A DNA stretch of 64,000 bases from Treponema_B putidum (GTDB lineage: Bacteria; Spirochaetota; Spirochaetia; Treponematales; Treponemataceae). Location: NCBI RefSeq assembly GCF_007830595.1, contig NZ_VLLD01000006.1. One strand, 5' to 3'. The translations under genes were made by a program, and so were the position numbers. Below the pieces are notes generated by a model that was not told where the DNA came from, did not search any database, and saw nothing but the letters and a program-made list of their open reading frames with translations. The first letter of the stretch is position 1; every line of letters begins with the position of its first letter. Shown one piece after another: positions 1 through 8,097 of the stretch.

Positions 1-133
1 TGCTAATTATTTTGATGTCGTTAAAGTAATCAAATATATTTTCTATTTCCATACCTTCATTATCGGCAGTTTTTAGCAAAATTGATTTCCGTGCCACACC
101 GCTTACTGTAATAGACACAGCATTTACTAACAT
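1..133 (-). CDS. Partial hypothetical ORF cut by the window edge
   Basis: An open minus-strand frame begins at an ATG at 133 and stays open for 44 codons to the left edge. The peptide starts MLVNAVSITVSG and contains an acidic stretch followed by an aromatic-rich segment. I do not recognise the family. No Shine-Dalgarno sequence precedes the ATG, so the true start or even the coding status is uncertain. It could be the N-terminus of a gene running out of the window. Confidence 0.3.
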   Translation of the reverse strand, partial: MLVNAVSITVSGVARKSILLKTADNEGMEIENIFDYFNDIKIIS

Positions 134-348
134 ATTTTGATAAATTTTACCTTAAATTGTATAATAAATCAAATTATATTCATTTTTGTAAATTCTGTCA
201 AGCAAAAATCTCTGATTGTCAAGAACTGTATAAATTATAAGAGGTATTGCCCAAAAATACCATTTTTTATTAAATTCAGGTATATATTTGATTGTCTGTT
301 TTATAGCCAAATATCCCGTATAGGATAATGATTTATCCAATCCTTTAA

Positions 349-377
349 TTGACTTTTACCTAAAAATATAGTAACAT
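349..377 (+). promoter_or_regulatory. Sigma-70-type promoter of the Cys-rich small gene
   Basis: TTGACT at 349-354 and TAACAT at 372-377 are separated by 17 bp and lie upstream of the ATG at 406. The leader also carries an AGGAGG Shine-Dalgarno at about 393-398. Assigned by match to the sigma-70 consensus only. Confidence 0.5.
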
Positions 378-405
378 ATCAGATATACATACAGGAGGCT
401 GAAAT

Positions 406-660
406 ATGAGCTTTTTGAGTTATAATTTCCCTTTGAATGATAATGAGTTGGTTTATTGTAGCGAATGTGGTTGCCATATTCCGCCTGAATATTTTGAAGA
501 CGAGGGATGTTGCGATTGTTGTGATAAGACACTATGCGATGATTGCTATAACGAATTATACGGAAGATATAATGGCCGGACTATTTGTAAAAGTTGTTTT
601 TATGATATGAATGGACGTAACCCCACGGAAGAAGATTATGATGACGATGATGATGATTAG
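406..660 (+). CDS. Small Cys-rich (zinc-ribbon/LIM-like) acidic protein
   Basis: This 84-residue protein has four CxxC-type pairs: CSEC near residue 18, CCDCC near 35, CDDC near 44 and CKSC near 61. The spacing suggests two zinc-binding knuckles, as in LIM or treble-clef modules. It ends in an acidic tail with six consecutive Asp. A strong AGGAGG lies 8 bp before the ATG, so the start is well supported. There is no signal peptide, which suggests a cytoplasmic protein. It stands alone with its own promoter in an accessory stretch. Zinc binding is inferred from cysteine spacing; the partner and role are unknown. Confidence 0.75.
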   Translation: MSFLSYNFPLNDNELVYCSECGCHIPPEYFEDEGCCDCCDKTLCDDCYNELYGRYNGRTICKSCFYDMNGRNPTEEDYDDDDDD

Positions 661-886
661 GATTGATGTTAGGTATATGTATAACTATAACAACTTTGAA
701 GATTTGTCTATTCTTTAGAATGTAAACGCCACTCTTCTAGTGTTTTTTAGCAAATAATATTATATATGATTTATAAACATAATATTTGTAATAATTAAAT
801 AATACTACAGGGATTAAAACTTAAATATTGAAGTATAAATAAAAATAACATATGAAATGGATCAGATTAAAAAAATTATAAAAAAA

Positions 887-915
887 GCCATAGTTGATTA
901 TAAATCAACTATGGC
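887..915 (-). terminator. Intrinsic terminator of the small minus-strand gene pair
   Basis: A perfect 13-bp inverted repeat (887-899 with 903-915, loop of 3) is followed on the minus strand by a run of seven T. It sits 31 bp beyond the stop of the interrupted ORF at 947, as expected for the end of that transcript. Confidence 0.8.
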
Positions 916-946
916 AAAGTATTATTTTATAATAAATTACAAGGTA

Positions 947-1141
947 TTACCATGACCTATCACTTTTCTCAGTTGGAGCCCCCCTTCTTCGCTTCTCTTC
1001 ATCAGAAAACTCATATGGCATCCAAGTTTTTTTGCTTTATGACCAATAATCATAACCAAATGGCCTTTCTGTAGCATTACGATTTTTTGGATTAAAAATC
1101 TCTTTTTCTCCAAATGAATTTATAAATTCTATTAAATCCAT
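947..1141 (-). pseudogene. Small ORF interrupted by an in-frame TAA
   Basis: A GGAGGG Shine-Dalgarno precedes an ATG at 1141. The frame reads 34 codons (start MDLIEFINSFGEKE), then TAA, then continues in the same frame for 29 more sense codons ending SDRSW and a second TAA. The total is 65 codons, and codon use looks similar on both sides of the stop. It lies 57 bp downstream of a 57-aa gene and before a strong terminator, so the pair looks like one operon. A single nonsense change in a roughly 64-aa protein explains it most simply. Alternatively the 34-aa product is real and the rest is fortuitous. The family is not recognised. Confidence 0.5.
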
Positions 1142-1198
1142 AACGCAAATCCCTCCTAAAACTTTTCTAGCAACTTTTAAAGTAAATTAGACAAACCA

Positions 1199-1372
1199 TC
1201 AGATGTTGGTCTTTTTGGGGGTTCGTTTATATATATTCCCTCTACCAAACATAGGCTCCCAAAGTTTATTAATCTCATCAAGAGGTTTTGTTCCATTTAA
1301 CTTAGCTTTTTTCCATCCTGTATCAATAATCCGATTACCGATGTCATTAAGGCACTCAGTATACTTAGCCAT
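1199..1372 (-). CDS. 57-aa hypothetical protein
   Basis: The frame runs from an ATG at 1372 to a TGA at 1199, with AGGAG about 7 bp before the start. The peptide begins MAKYTECLNDIGNRIIDTGW and is basic, with a C-terminal segment GRGNIYKRTPKK. There is no signal peptide or membrane segment. It is followed by the interrupted ORF at 947-1141 and then a terminator, suggesting a two-gene unit. Small paired genes in accessory regions are often toxin/antitoxin or immunity genes or remnants of larger toxin loci, but nothing in the sequence proves this. Confidence 0.5.
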   Translation of the reverse strand: MAKYTECLNDIGNRIIDTGWKKAKLNGTKPLDEINKLWEPMFGRGNIYKRTPKKTNI

Positions 1373-1615
1373 TATAGACTCCTAAAATATTATATAGATA
1401 TTACTATCAATATTATAAAAAAGTATTAATACGACTATTATATATATTACATTATATGTAAATAAACGAATTTTGTCAATAGAAAATTATAAAATTTCTC
1501 CAAAATAATTTAAATTTTAAAATTTATTGTCTATGCGGATAGAAGTTTTTCTCAAAATATATTATACTCATACTGTCTATACTTCATATTTTTTATAAAT
1601 TCTTCAGGAGTCTTA

Positions 1616-3055
1616 TCAGTATATATAGCTTATACTTTCTAAATCACTTTCATTTATAATACCGGTTAATTCTTTAACAAGAGGAGAAATTTCCGGTATT
1701 TTGACGGTTTTACTTATTAAATCTTGAAAAATCTCCCTTATCAGTGCCAGATTGTACAAAATGATAATCTTATCGGCGGTGCCGCCTGTCGAGATATTGT
1801 TTTTTTCGCACCATTCGGAAAATTCTTTTATAGCTCTTTCTTGAGCCGGTTTATCCTCTATGCAAAGGAGACTGTAAGCTTTTTTTTGTACCTCAAGTAG
1901 GGCTTTTTCGCCCTTGCGCTTTATAATTGTAGTATCGCAGGTAGTTTCAATCATCTTAACAATAATTTTTACAAAGTCCCCGCCTTCTGAAAAAGTTTTT
2001 TTATAGAGGGGTAGCCAATTTTGAAAGTGTTCTGCAAAGCCTGAAAGGGCTAAGCCCCTCACTCCCCCGCTCCCTAAATTATTAAAGGCTTGTAAAGAAG
2101 CCGGGGAGCAGGCTTTAAGCTCAAAATCTTTTTTTAAGGGACGAGAAAAATCTGCAATTTCTTTGCTTAAATCGGTGAAGGCTTTTTTTTCTTTTATTAT
2201 ACGGAAGGTGCAGGCATTTAAGATAAGAAGCAAAAATAAGGCACCCTTATAGGTGTTTACCCCGCCCGTTAAATCGAAAAGTTTTTTTTCTTGTTTTTTT
2301 CCGTATTCACGCAGGGCTTCAAAGGATTCGCAATCTTTTTCACTTAAATTTTTAATTGCACTCCCTATTAGGGGAATACATTTTAGCATGAGTAAAAAAT
2401 CCATATCCTTGTGGGAGCCTTGAGAATTAGCTGTAACACAGCCGAAGCCTAATGGACGGCAAAGCTCTGCAAGGAGGGAGCTTTCGGTTAAATTACCCAA
2501 AAGCTCAAAAATATCCCCGTCGTAAGACTGGTCGTTAGACAGGTCGTCGTCCGATTTTTTGAAAGACCAATCTTCATGAACTTTTTTTAAGATAAAATTC
2601 ATTATTTCTTTTTGGGAATGAGCACGGCTCCTCGCACAGATCACGGCATCTTTTTCGCATAAAAAACATTTCCGCCTCTTATTATTTTGGGGGAAATCAT
2701 TACGCGAAAAAAGTTTTTCCGCAGTTAAAACATCGATATCGGCAAGACGGCCAAGGGATTCATCATCTTCAATTTTTATGCTCAAAGCTTTCACTTCCAA
2801 GGGCGGAGCATCTACAATCAAAAAAAAGATTAAGCCTTCTTCATCGGTGTAGGAATGAAAAATTTTTATAGGGGCCATCTTTTTTTTACATTCCAAAAAA
2901 ATGCGGTATACAATCCAATTCGATTCGATTGAGCCCTTTTTTCCGCCCGGAATATTGGCCCTGATTACTACAAGTGTTTTAAAAGGAAAACGGCTTAAAA
3001 GTTCTTTTTCAAAGGAGTCGGTTTTTTCTCTTTTTTCCAATAAAGATAAACTCAT
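1616..3055 (-). CDS. citXG: CitXG fusion: citrate lyase holo-ACP synthase / dephospho-CoA triphosphoribosyltransferase
   Basis: The 479-residue protein joins two prosthetic-group enzymes of citrate lyase. The N-terminal part (about 1-165) is CitX-like, with the characteristic CARSRAHS segment near residue 135 after a CxxC. CitX attaches the phosphoribosyl-dephospho-CoA group to the acyl carrier protein CitD. The rest (about 190-479) is CitG-like; CitG makes that group from ATP and dephospho-CoA, and the segment GSGGVRGLALSGF fits this family. Fused CitXG proteins are known in other bacteria. It is last in a minus-strand run with citC and fumarase genes, 13 bp after citC, and has GGAG before the ATG. 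The lyase subunits citD, citE and citF are not in this window. Confidence 0.85.
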   Translation of the reverse strand: MSLSLLEKREKTDSFEKELLSRFPFKTLVVIRANIPGGKKGSIESNWIVYRIFLECKKKMAPIKIFHSYTDEEGLIFFLIVDAPPLEVKALSIKIEDDESLGRLADIDVLTAEKLFSRNDFPQNNKRRKCFLCEKDAVICARSRAHSQKEIMNFILKKVHEDWSFKKSDDDLSNDQSYDGDIFELLGNLTESSLLAELCRPLGFGCVTANSQGSHKDMDFLLMLKCIPLIGSAIKNLSEKDCESFEALREYGKKQEKKLFDLTGGVNTYKGALFLLLILNACTFRIIKEKKAFTDLSKEIADFSRPLKKDFELKACSPASLQAFNNLGSGGVRGLALSGFAEHFQNWLPLYKKTFSEGGDFVKIIVKMIETTCDTTIIKRKGEKALLEVQKKAYSLLCIEDKPAQERAIKEFSEWCEKNNISTGGTADKIIILYNLALIREIFQDLISKTVKIPEISPLVKELTGIINESDLESISYIY

Positions 3056-3068
3056 CTTTTCTCCGGTA

Positions 3069-4100
3069 TCAATTAGTCTTTTGTTTTAAAGACCTTAAAA
3101 AATTATAAGTCGTTTCGGGTAAAAAGGATCGGACATCTTCAAGACTATTATTTTGAAATGCCTTTCGAACTTGCGTTGCGGAAATAATTTGCTGATTTTG
3201 AGTTTTTTTACGCTCAATTATTTTTACCTCACATTGAGGAGGAAGCTCATTCAATAAAGTTTGATTATATATTTCGGTACTCGGGTCTAAGGGTTCTTCT
3301 CCCAAAAAGCGAATTTTAATATTAAAAAGAGGTACAAAGTATTTTAAAAATATCCTTGCATCAAGCTGGGTTTGATTTTTACTTATTAAACTTTTTTCTT
3401 TTAAAAAATAGGACGGAAATGTCGCCCCGCTTATTAAAAATTGAGATGAGGGAAGCACTACTACATTTTTTAAGTCTTCCGTATTTTTTTTGATAAGCAT
3501 AAAACGGTCATTAAAAGAAAAAAAACTTTTGTCGGTCTCAACGGCAAAAACAAAAAGGAGGCTCTGGCTTCCGCAATAGTCTAAGGCTTTTTCTATTAAA
3601 TATCTGTGGCCGAGGGTAAAGGGATTTGCATTCATAACTATGGCTGCATTTCCCTCATCGCTTATACCGTAAGGTATACCGTCAGGGCAATAAGGAAAAA
3701 GCTCATTCTTTAAAACCTCCTCTACGGTTTTTTCTCCCCTGTATAATAAGGAAGAATCATCCGATGAGGCTAAGTTTATAAAACCTGCCCCCGTAAAAAA
3801 AGAAACGCTTGATCTTTTTGTAAATATAAAAAAGAACTTATAACCTTCTCCGTAAGCGTCTTTTAAGAGGGCAGAAAGAATCTCATCGGTAAGACCGAGG
3901 CCTTTAAATTCATCTTTTACGGCAAAGCATTTTAAGATATTTTTTTCCCGCCCTCCGCAGGCGGCCAAATTGTCGGCTTCATCAAAAATGCCGTAAACAC
4001 TTTCAAGGGAGTCCGCAATAAGGCCGTTTTCTTTTAAAAGAGCTGTAAATTTTTCTTTTTGACTTTTAAGCTCTAGGTTAATTTTTTGTAAATTAGTCAT
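3069..4100 (-). CDS. citC: [Citrate (pro-3S)-lyase] ligase CitC
   Basis: CitC acetylates the CitD prosthetic group using ATP and acetate and so activates citrate lyase. The 343-residue length is typical. An N-terminal GNAT-like region (about 1-130) is followed by a nucleotidyltransferase domain with the motif MNANPFTLGHRYLI near residue 157, which corresponds to the HxGH-type ATP site, and a C-terminal ISATQVRKAF segment matching the ISxSxVR-type motif. It lies between citXG (13 bp) and the fumarase beta gene (6 bp) on the same strand. The absence of citDEF nearby is unusual, because these genes normally sit in one operon. Confidence 0.9.
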   Translation of the reverse strand: MTNLQKINLELKSQKEKFTALLKENGLIADSLESVYGIFDEADNLAACGGREKNILKCFAVKDEFKGLGLTDEILSALLKDAYGEGYKFFFIFTKRSSVSFFTGAGFINLASSDDSSLLYRGEKTVEEVLKNELFPYCPDGIPYGISDEGNAAIVMNANPFTLGHRYLIEKALDYCGSQSLLFVFAVETDKSFFSFNDRFMLIKKNTEDLKNVVVLPSSQFLISGATFPSYFLKEKSLISKNQTQLDARIFLKYFVPLFNIKIRFLGEEPLDPSTEIYNQTLLNELPPQCEVKIIERKKTQNQQIISATQVRKAFQNNSLEDVRSFLPETTYNFLRSLKQKTN

Positions 4101-4106
4101 CTACCT

Positions 4107-4670
4107 TTAGTTTAGGCTTTTTAGGTATTCTTCACGTCCCAGTTTATAAAGGTTGTTCCCCTTGGAATCGATTATGCAGGTTACGGGAAAGTCTTCAACA
4201 TAGAGCTTACGGACAGCTTCAGCTCCCAAATCTTCATAGCAGATAACTTCGGCCGATTTAATTCGGCTTTTAATCAAGGCAGCGGCTCCTCCGATGGCGG
4301 CAAAATAACAAGCTCCATGTTCTATTATTTTTGCAACTACCTCATCGTTTCTCTTTCCTTTTCCGACCATAGCCATAAGCCCCTCATCTAAAAGCTGAGG
4401 TGTATAGGCATCCATTCGGTAACTGGTTGTAGGCCCTGCAGAACCTATGGGCTCTCCGGGCTTTGCAGGACTCGGACCTACATAGTACATGACAGCCCCC
4501 TTTACATCTATGGGGAGTTTTTCTCCCTTTTCTAAAAGTTCGCATAGGCGTTTGTGAGCTGCATCTCTTCCCGTATAAATATAGCCGTTCAATAAAACAA
4601 TATCTCCGGCCTTAACATCTTTTAAATCTTCCCTTGTAAATGGTGTTGTAAGTTTTTTCATCTCAGACAT
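4107..4670 (-). CDS. fumB: Class I fumarate hydratase, beta (C-terminal) subunit
   Basis: This 187-residue protein matches the C-terminal half of class I Fe-S hydro-lyases, which interconvert fumarate and malate. Family signatures include GPSPAKPGEPIGSAGPTTS near residue 65, with the anion-binding GPTT, and the GKGKR segment near residue 104. It lies 14 bp downstream of the alpha subunit gene, the usual order for two-subunit fumarases. The same architecture occurs in L-tartrate dehydratase (TtdAB), so the substrate could differ, but fumarase is more likely in a fermenting spirochaete. Confidence 0.85.
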   Translation of the reverse strand: MSEMKKLTTPFTREDLKDVKAGDIVLLNGYIYTGRDAAHKRLCELLEKGEKLPIDVKGAVMYYVGPSPAKPGEPIGSAGPTTSYRMDAYTPQLLDEGLMAMVGKGKRNDEVVAKIIEHGACYFAAIGGAAALIKSRIKSAEVICYEDLGAEAVRKLYVEDFPVTCIIDSKGNNLYKLGREEYLKSLN

Positions 4671-4684
4671 TTTTCCTTCCTCCC

Positions 4685-5530
4685 TTATAAAGTAACTTCC
4701 TTATGGCGTGTTGCATGACAGTTTATATTTACACAAATAGGAAGACCTGCAATATGTGTGGGATAGGTTTCGATTAAAACCCTTAAAGCCGTAGTCTTAC
4801 CTCCGTAACCTTGGGGGCCTATACCTAAGGCGTTGACTTTCTCAAGCATTTCTTTTTCGAGGTTAGCATAGAAAGGATCGGGATTATAACTATCCATCGG
4901 TCTCATCAAGGCTTTTTTTGCTATTAAGGTTACCTTATCTACGGTACCGCCTATTCCGACACCTACAACTATGGGAGGACAGGGGTTAGGCCCTGCAAGT
5001 TCTACAGTTTCCAATATGAATTTTTTTACCCCCTCAAGGCCGTCGGAGGGCTTAAGCATTGCAAGGCGGGACATATTTTCGGAGCCGAAACCCTTGCCTG
5101 CAAACATAATATGAAGTTTATCGCCGGGTACAATATTATAGTGGATTACTGCCGGTGTATTATCCTTTGTGTTTACCCTATTGTAAACTGGATCGGCAAC
5201 AACGGATTTTCTTAAATAACCTTCCGTGTAGCCCTGTCTTACACCCTCATTTATAGCATCTTCAATGTATCCGCCTTCAATGTGAACATCTTGCCCAATC
5301 GTAACGAAAATTACAGCCATTCCCGTATCCTGGCACATGGGCGAATTCGTATTTTTTGCAATATCGGCATTTTCTATAATTTGATCGAGTGTATCACGGG
5401 CTAAGCTCCACTTTTCGGCTTCCCGCGACATCTTTAAACTTGTCAATACATCTTGCGGAAGATAATAGGCGGCCTCAATAGCCATCCTCTTAACTTCTTC
5501 CGTAATTTTTTTTGCTTCTACAATGTGCAT
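4685..5530 (-). CDS. fumA: Class I fumarate hydratase, alpha (N-terminal) subunit
   Basis: The catalytic Fe-S subunit, about 281 residues from the chosen ATG at 5530 (MHIVEAKKITEEV). Three cysteines expected to ligate the 4Fe-4S cluster are visible in MCQDTGM, GPNPCPP and VNINCHATRH. The frame also extends to a TTG at 5548, but that adds six residues inside a hairpin, and MHIV matches the usual start. It heads the run fumA-fumB-citC-citXG. A strong hairpin sits immediately upstream of the start and may control it. Like fumB, tartrate dehydratase is an alternative. Confidence 0.85.
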   Translation of the reverse strand: MHIVEAKKITEEVKRMAIEAAYYLPQDVLTSLKMSREAEKWSLARDTLDQIIENADIAKNTNSPMCQDTGMAVIFVTIGQDVHIEGGYIEDAINEGVRQGYTEGYLRKSVVADPVYNRVNTKDNTPAVIHYNIVPGDKLHIMFAGKGFGSENMSRLAMLKPSDGLEGVKKFILETVELAGPNPCPPIVVGVGIGGTVDKVTLIAKKALMRPMDSYNPDPFYANLEKEMLEKVNALGIGPQGYGGKTTALRVLIETYPTHIAGLPICVNINCHATRHKEVTL

Positions 5531-5539
5531 ACTCAAAAA

Positions 5540-5566
5540 TACCCCCAAAAGTTATTCTTGGGGGTA
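5540..5566 (-). promoter_or_regulatory. Hairpin directly upstream of the fumarase alpha start
   Basis: Perfect 9-bp arms (5540-5548 and 5558-5566) built on five G and five C, loop of 9, are followed on the minus strand by a TATTTTTG run and then the ATG at 5530. The G-run is the only ribosome-binding candidate and is inside the stem. It could be a terminator or attenuator, or sequester the translation start. Confidence 0.5.
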
Positions 5567-5610
5567 ATTATAGAACATTAAAAGTTTACTGTCAATTGAT
5601 GCGGAAATAC

Positions 5611-6282
5611 TTATAGCTTAATTGTTTCTACCATGTAGCGGATGGAGTTTCCCATTTTATCATATTGATGTTTTTCTATTACAAAGATGAGGCTTGTGTT
5701 TGTGTTATCGATAATTACCTTTTTTATTGCGTAGTCCCGTACACCTGATCTGGTTTTTCCTTTTAGGCCGGCTTCTTTTTTTATCTTATTACCGTTAGGT
5801 TTTATGATTTCAACTTCAATATAAAAAGATGCTTCTAAATTGGATTTTTTATCCTTGTACAGCATGACCTTATACTCATCATTGGTTTCAAAGTCCTTAA
5901 AAATCAAGGTTGTTTCGTTTATTGTAGAGTCTGTAGCCGAATAAATAGCCCTACCCTCATTTTTATCGCTTATCTTCCATTTTAAAAGGGAAGGATTAGC
6001 CCTATCCAAAAGGCTTAAAAATATATTTTTACTGTCTTTATCGGCAGTCTCAGATGTCGGACTTGTTATAAAGCGTCCTGAAGGCAAAAAGTTGTTTGCT
6101 TCTACATCAATGCAATATATTTCTGCATAAGCACGATAGGTTTCATCGGTCAAGCCGTATTGGCCGAAAGCAAATTTACTTCCATCAGGTGAAAAACCTA
6201 AATTCGAAAAGGTTGCAATATCGCCTGCAAACAGAAAAAAAGAACAAAGAATAAAACAAAAAGAAATCAGAGCTTTACGCAT
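5611..6282 (-). CDS. Predicted secreted protein, DUF2259 family
   Basis: The 223-residue protein has a clear signal peptide (basic start, hydrophobic core, FAGD cleavage region near residue 19). The mature start, with NLGFSPDGSKFAFGQYG, matches the DUF2259 family of exported proteins, whose function is unknown. The rest is beta-rich without membrane segments, so a periplasmic location is likely. The gene is preceded by AGAGGTG about 7 bp before its ATG. It sits between the iron-transport operon and the fumarase genes, with about 120 bp to the last permease, so membership of the iron operon is possible but not shown. Confidence 0.7.
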   Translation of the reverse strand: MRKALISFCFILCSFFLFAGDIATFSNLGFSPDGSKFAFGQYGLTDETYRAYAEIYCIDVEANNFLPSGRFITSPTSETADKDSKNIFLSLLDRANPSLLKWKISDKNEGRAIYSATDSTINETTLIFKDFETNDEYKVMLYKDKKSNLEASFYIEVEIIKPNGNKIKKEAGLKGKTRSGVRDYAIKKVIIDNTNTSLIFVIEKHQYDKMGNSIRYMVETIKL

Positions 6283-6344
6283 AATACACCTCTCATCTAT
6301 TCTAAAATATCGGCTTAAAAAAAAAGAACTTAAGAAATCATTTG

Positions 6345-6430
6345 GATAAAGCGGCTTTTAAAATTGAGATAAAGCCGGCTTTCAAAATTTGGATAAAGCC
6401 GGCTTTTAAGATTTTGATAAAGCCGGTTCT
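6345..6430. repeat. Four tandem copies of a 23-24 bp repeat
   Basis: Copies of GATAAAGCCGGCTTTTAAAA-type sequence start at 6345, 6368, 6392 and 6416 with small changes. Each contains the palindrome AAAGCCGGCTTT. The array straddles the 3' end of the permease gene: its last codons (EPALSKS, stop at 6406-6408) are inside the fourth copy, and the other copies lie beyond the stop. Each copy can fold, so it may protect the 3' end of the iron operon mRNA. Confidence 0.8.
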
Positions 6431-7617
6431 TTTTTTGTAAAGCTGTACATAGTTTTAAGGGCTGCGAGGGGGCCGATTACCGAAATAAGGGCAAAGGTCA
6501 AAAGAAAGCAAACAAATGTCCAAAGAAAAGAAGGGTTTAAAAAAGGCATCTTCATTCCTGTAACAATTGCCTGATTAAATAAAAACATAATCAAACATGA
6601 AAGAACCGTTCCTATAATTGCTCCCGACATACTTATCATAAGAGATTCTAAAACCGCAAGTTCAAATAACTTCTTTTTGGTACTTCCTATTATCCTCAAC
6701 ATTCCGAATTCTTCTTTACGCTCATTAAAAATCGAAGAAAAAGAAACAGCCAACACGATAAATGAAAGAAGCCATAAGATCGCAATAAGGATATAAACAT
6801 AGACATTTAAGCTTGAAATACTTGAAGATATATTCGTCATCATCCTCTTTGATATTAAAGGATAAATTTCTTCTCCCTTAAATTCTTCTCTTATCTTTTT
6901 AGCTACCTCACCTGCATCGTATCTCGGATTAATCCTTACCATGACACTTGAAATCAAATTTTCATTTTTTGCAACAGGATGCTGCATAATTCTTTCGTAC
7001 TCTTTTGCAAGCTTCCTTGCATTTTCTATTGTCATAAAAATGGAATTATCAAAGCCCATTCCTGTTTTGCTCAAACGTCCGGCAATTACAAAAGGCTGAT
7101 TAAAAAATTTTACTTGGGAATTATAATCACCTGACACATTACTTCCGGCTACAATTTGATTATCTAAAAGGGGTAGTTTTATCTGTTTTTTAAGCCAAGG
7201 CTTTACATTAAAATCGGAATCAAAATCGATACCGATAATCTGCAAAGGAAATGAACAGCAGCCTGCAGAGAGGGTTGCAATAAAAAGCTGAGGAGATGCA
7301 AGTTCGACTCCTTCAATTTTTTTTACTCGTTCTACAACTTCAGTATCAAAATAAAAACTATTAGGCTCCCCCCTCAATAAGGCATTTTCAATCTTTGAAT
7401 CATAGCCTTGGGGGACGACAATAATATCCGCACCAAGGCGGTTTGATAGAGACACCATTCCGCCCTTTAAACTTTTTACCAAAAAACTGCCTGCAAAAAG
7501 GCTAAAGGCTAAAACAGCAGTAAGAATAATTAGGCTTGCAGTTCTAAAAGGTTTTCTTTTGATATTCAATTTTGCAAGCTCATAGGCGGTCAGTTTTTTT
7601 GTTTGTAAATTCTCCAT
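6406..7617 (-). CDS. FtsX/MacB-type ABC transporter permease (last gene of iron operon)
   Basis: This 403-residue protein has the FtsX-like plan: one TM helix near residues 28-50, a large extracytoplasmic domain (about 50-270), then three TM helices (about 275-300, 325-350, 365-390). The segment FNERKEEFGMLRIIGSTKKKLFELAVLE is the cytoplasmic coupling loop typical of MacB/LolC-type permeases. It is 18 bp downstream of the FMN-binding lipoprotein gene and ends the operon. With the ATPase at 8094-8786 it could form a transporter. It is diverged from the other two permeases and may be a dedicated partner of the FMN lipoprotein. Confidence 0.8.
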   Translation of the reverse strand: MENLQTKKLTAYELAKLNIKRKPFRTASLIILTAVLAFSLFAGSFLVKSLKGGMVSLSNRLGADIIVVPQGYDSKIENALLRGEPNSFYFDTEVVERVKKIEGVELASPQLFIATLSAGCCSFPLQIIGIDFDSDFNVKPWLKKQIKLPLLDNQIVAGSNVSGDYNSQVKFFNQPFVIAGRLSKTGMGFDNSIFMTIENARKLAKEYERIMQHPVAKNENLISSVMVRINPRYDAGEVAKKIREEFKGEEIYPLISKRMMTNISSSISSLNVYVYILIAILWLLSFIVLAVSFSSIFNERKEEFGMLRIIGSTKKKLFELAVLESLMISMSGAIIGTVLSCLIMFLFNQAIVTGMKMPFLNPSFLWTFVCFLLTFALISVIGPLAALKTMYSFTKKEPALSKS

Positions 7618-7635
7618 AGTTTTTTAGAGGTTTCC

Positions 7636-8097
7636 TTAATTTTCTTTTGCATTTTGCATTGCATTTTGCATTGCACCCCGTAATGCATTTTCAACTGCGT
7701 CCTTAAATAGTTTATAAGAAATTGAAGCACCGGCTATTACATCAACTTCATCGATATTTTGAGTTTCAACCAATTTTTGACCGTACTCCGCCGATCTTAA
7801 AACAGAGGCTTGAGCAATTTTATAAAGGCCTATATTTTTTATAACTCCGTCAACTTTTCCGTATTCAGGCCCTTTTAGATTTCCGTTTTTTTCATAAGAC
7901 AAAAACGTACACTCAACAATCTTACCCTCTTCAATTTTTATTTTAACTTCGGCTGTTCCGCCCCAATCGTCTTTAATACTTGAAAGAGCCGTATAAACAC
8001 CGTCTTTATATTTTATGCTTTTCTTTGTTTCCGTTTTTGAACAGGAAAAAATACAGATAACACATAGTGCAAAAAAAATAATTTTATAATTTTTCAT
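7636..8097 (-). CDS. FMN-binding domain lipoprotein
   Basis: The 153-residue protein has a signal sequence ending in a lipobox-like IFSC with Cys19, so it is probably a membrane-anchored lipoprotein. The body matches the FMN-binding domain fold (PF04205 type), with YKDGVYT near residue 30 and DVIAGASISYKLF near 119. That Ser/Thr-containing segment covalently binds FMN in relatives such as NqrC and RnfG. The C-terminus GAMQNAMQNAKEN is encoded by a short tandem DNA repeat. Its ATG overlaps the ATPase stop by 4 bp, implying translational coupling. In the iron operon it may pass electrons to ferric iron; this is inference. Confidence 0.8.
   Translation of the reverse strand: MKNYKIIFFALCVICIFSCSKTETKKSIKYKDGVYTALSSIKDDWGGTAEVKIKIEEGKIVECTFLSYEKNGNLKGPEYGKVDGVIKNIGLYKIAQASVLRSAEYGQKLVETQNIDEVDVIAGASISYKLFKDAVENALRGAMQNAMQNAKEN

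Noticed and set aside
137..340. Overlapping 62-63 codon frames on both strands
   Set aside because: Neither has a ribosome-binding site, and the sequence is AT-rich with chance open frames.
5531..5548. TTG start of the fumarase alpha gene
   Set aside because: It lies in a hairpin stem, and the ATG at 5530 gives the usual N-terminus.
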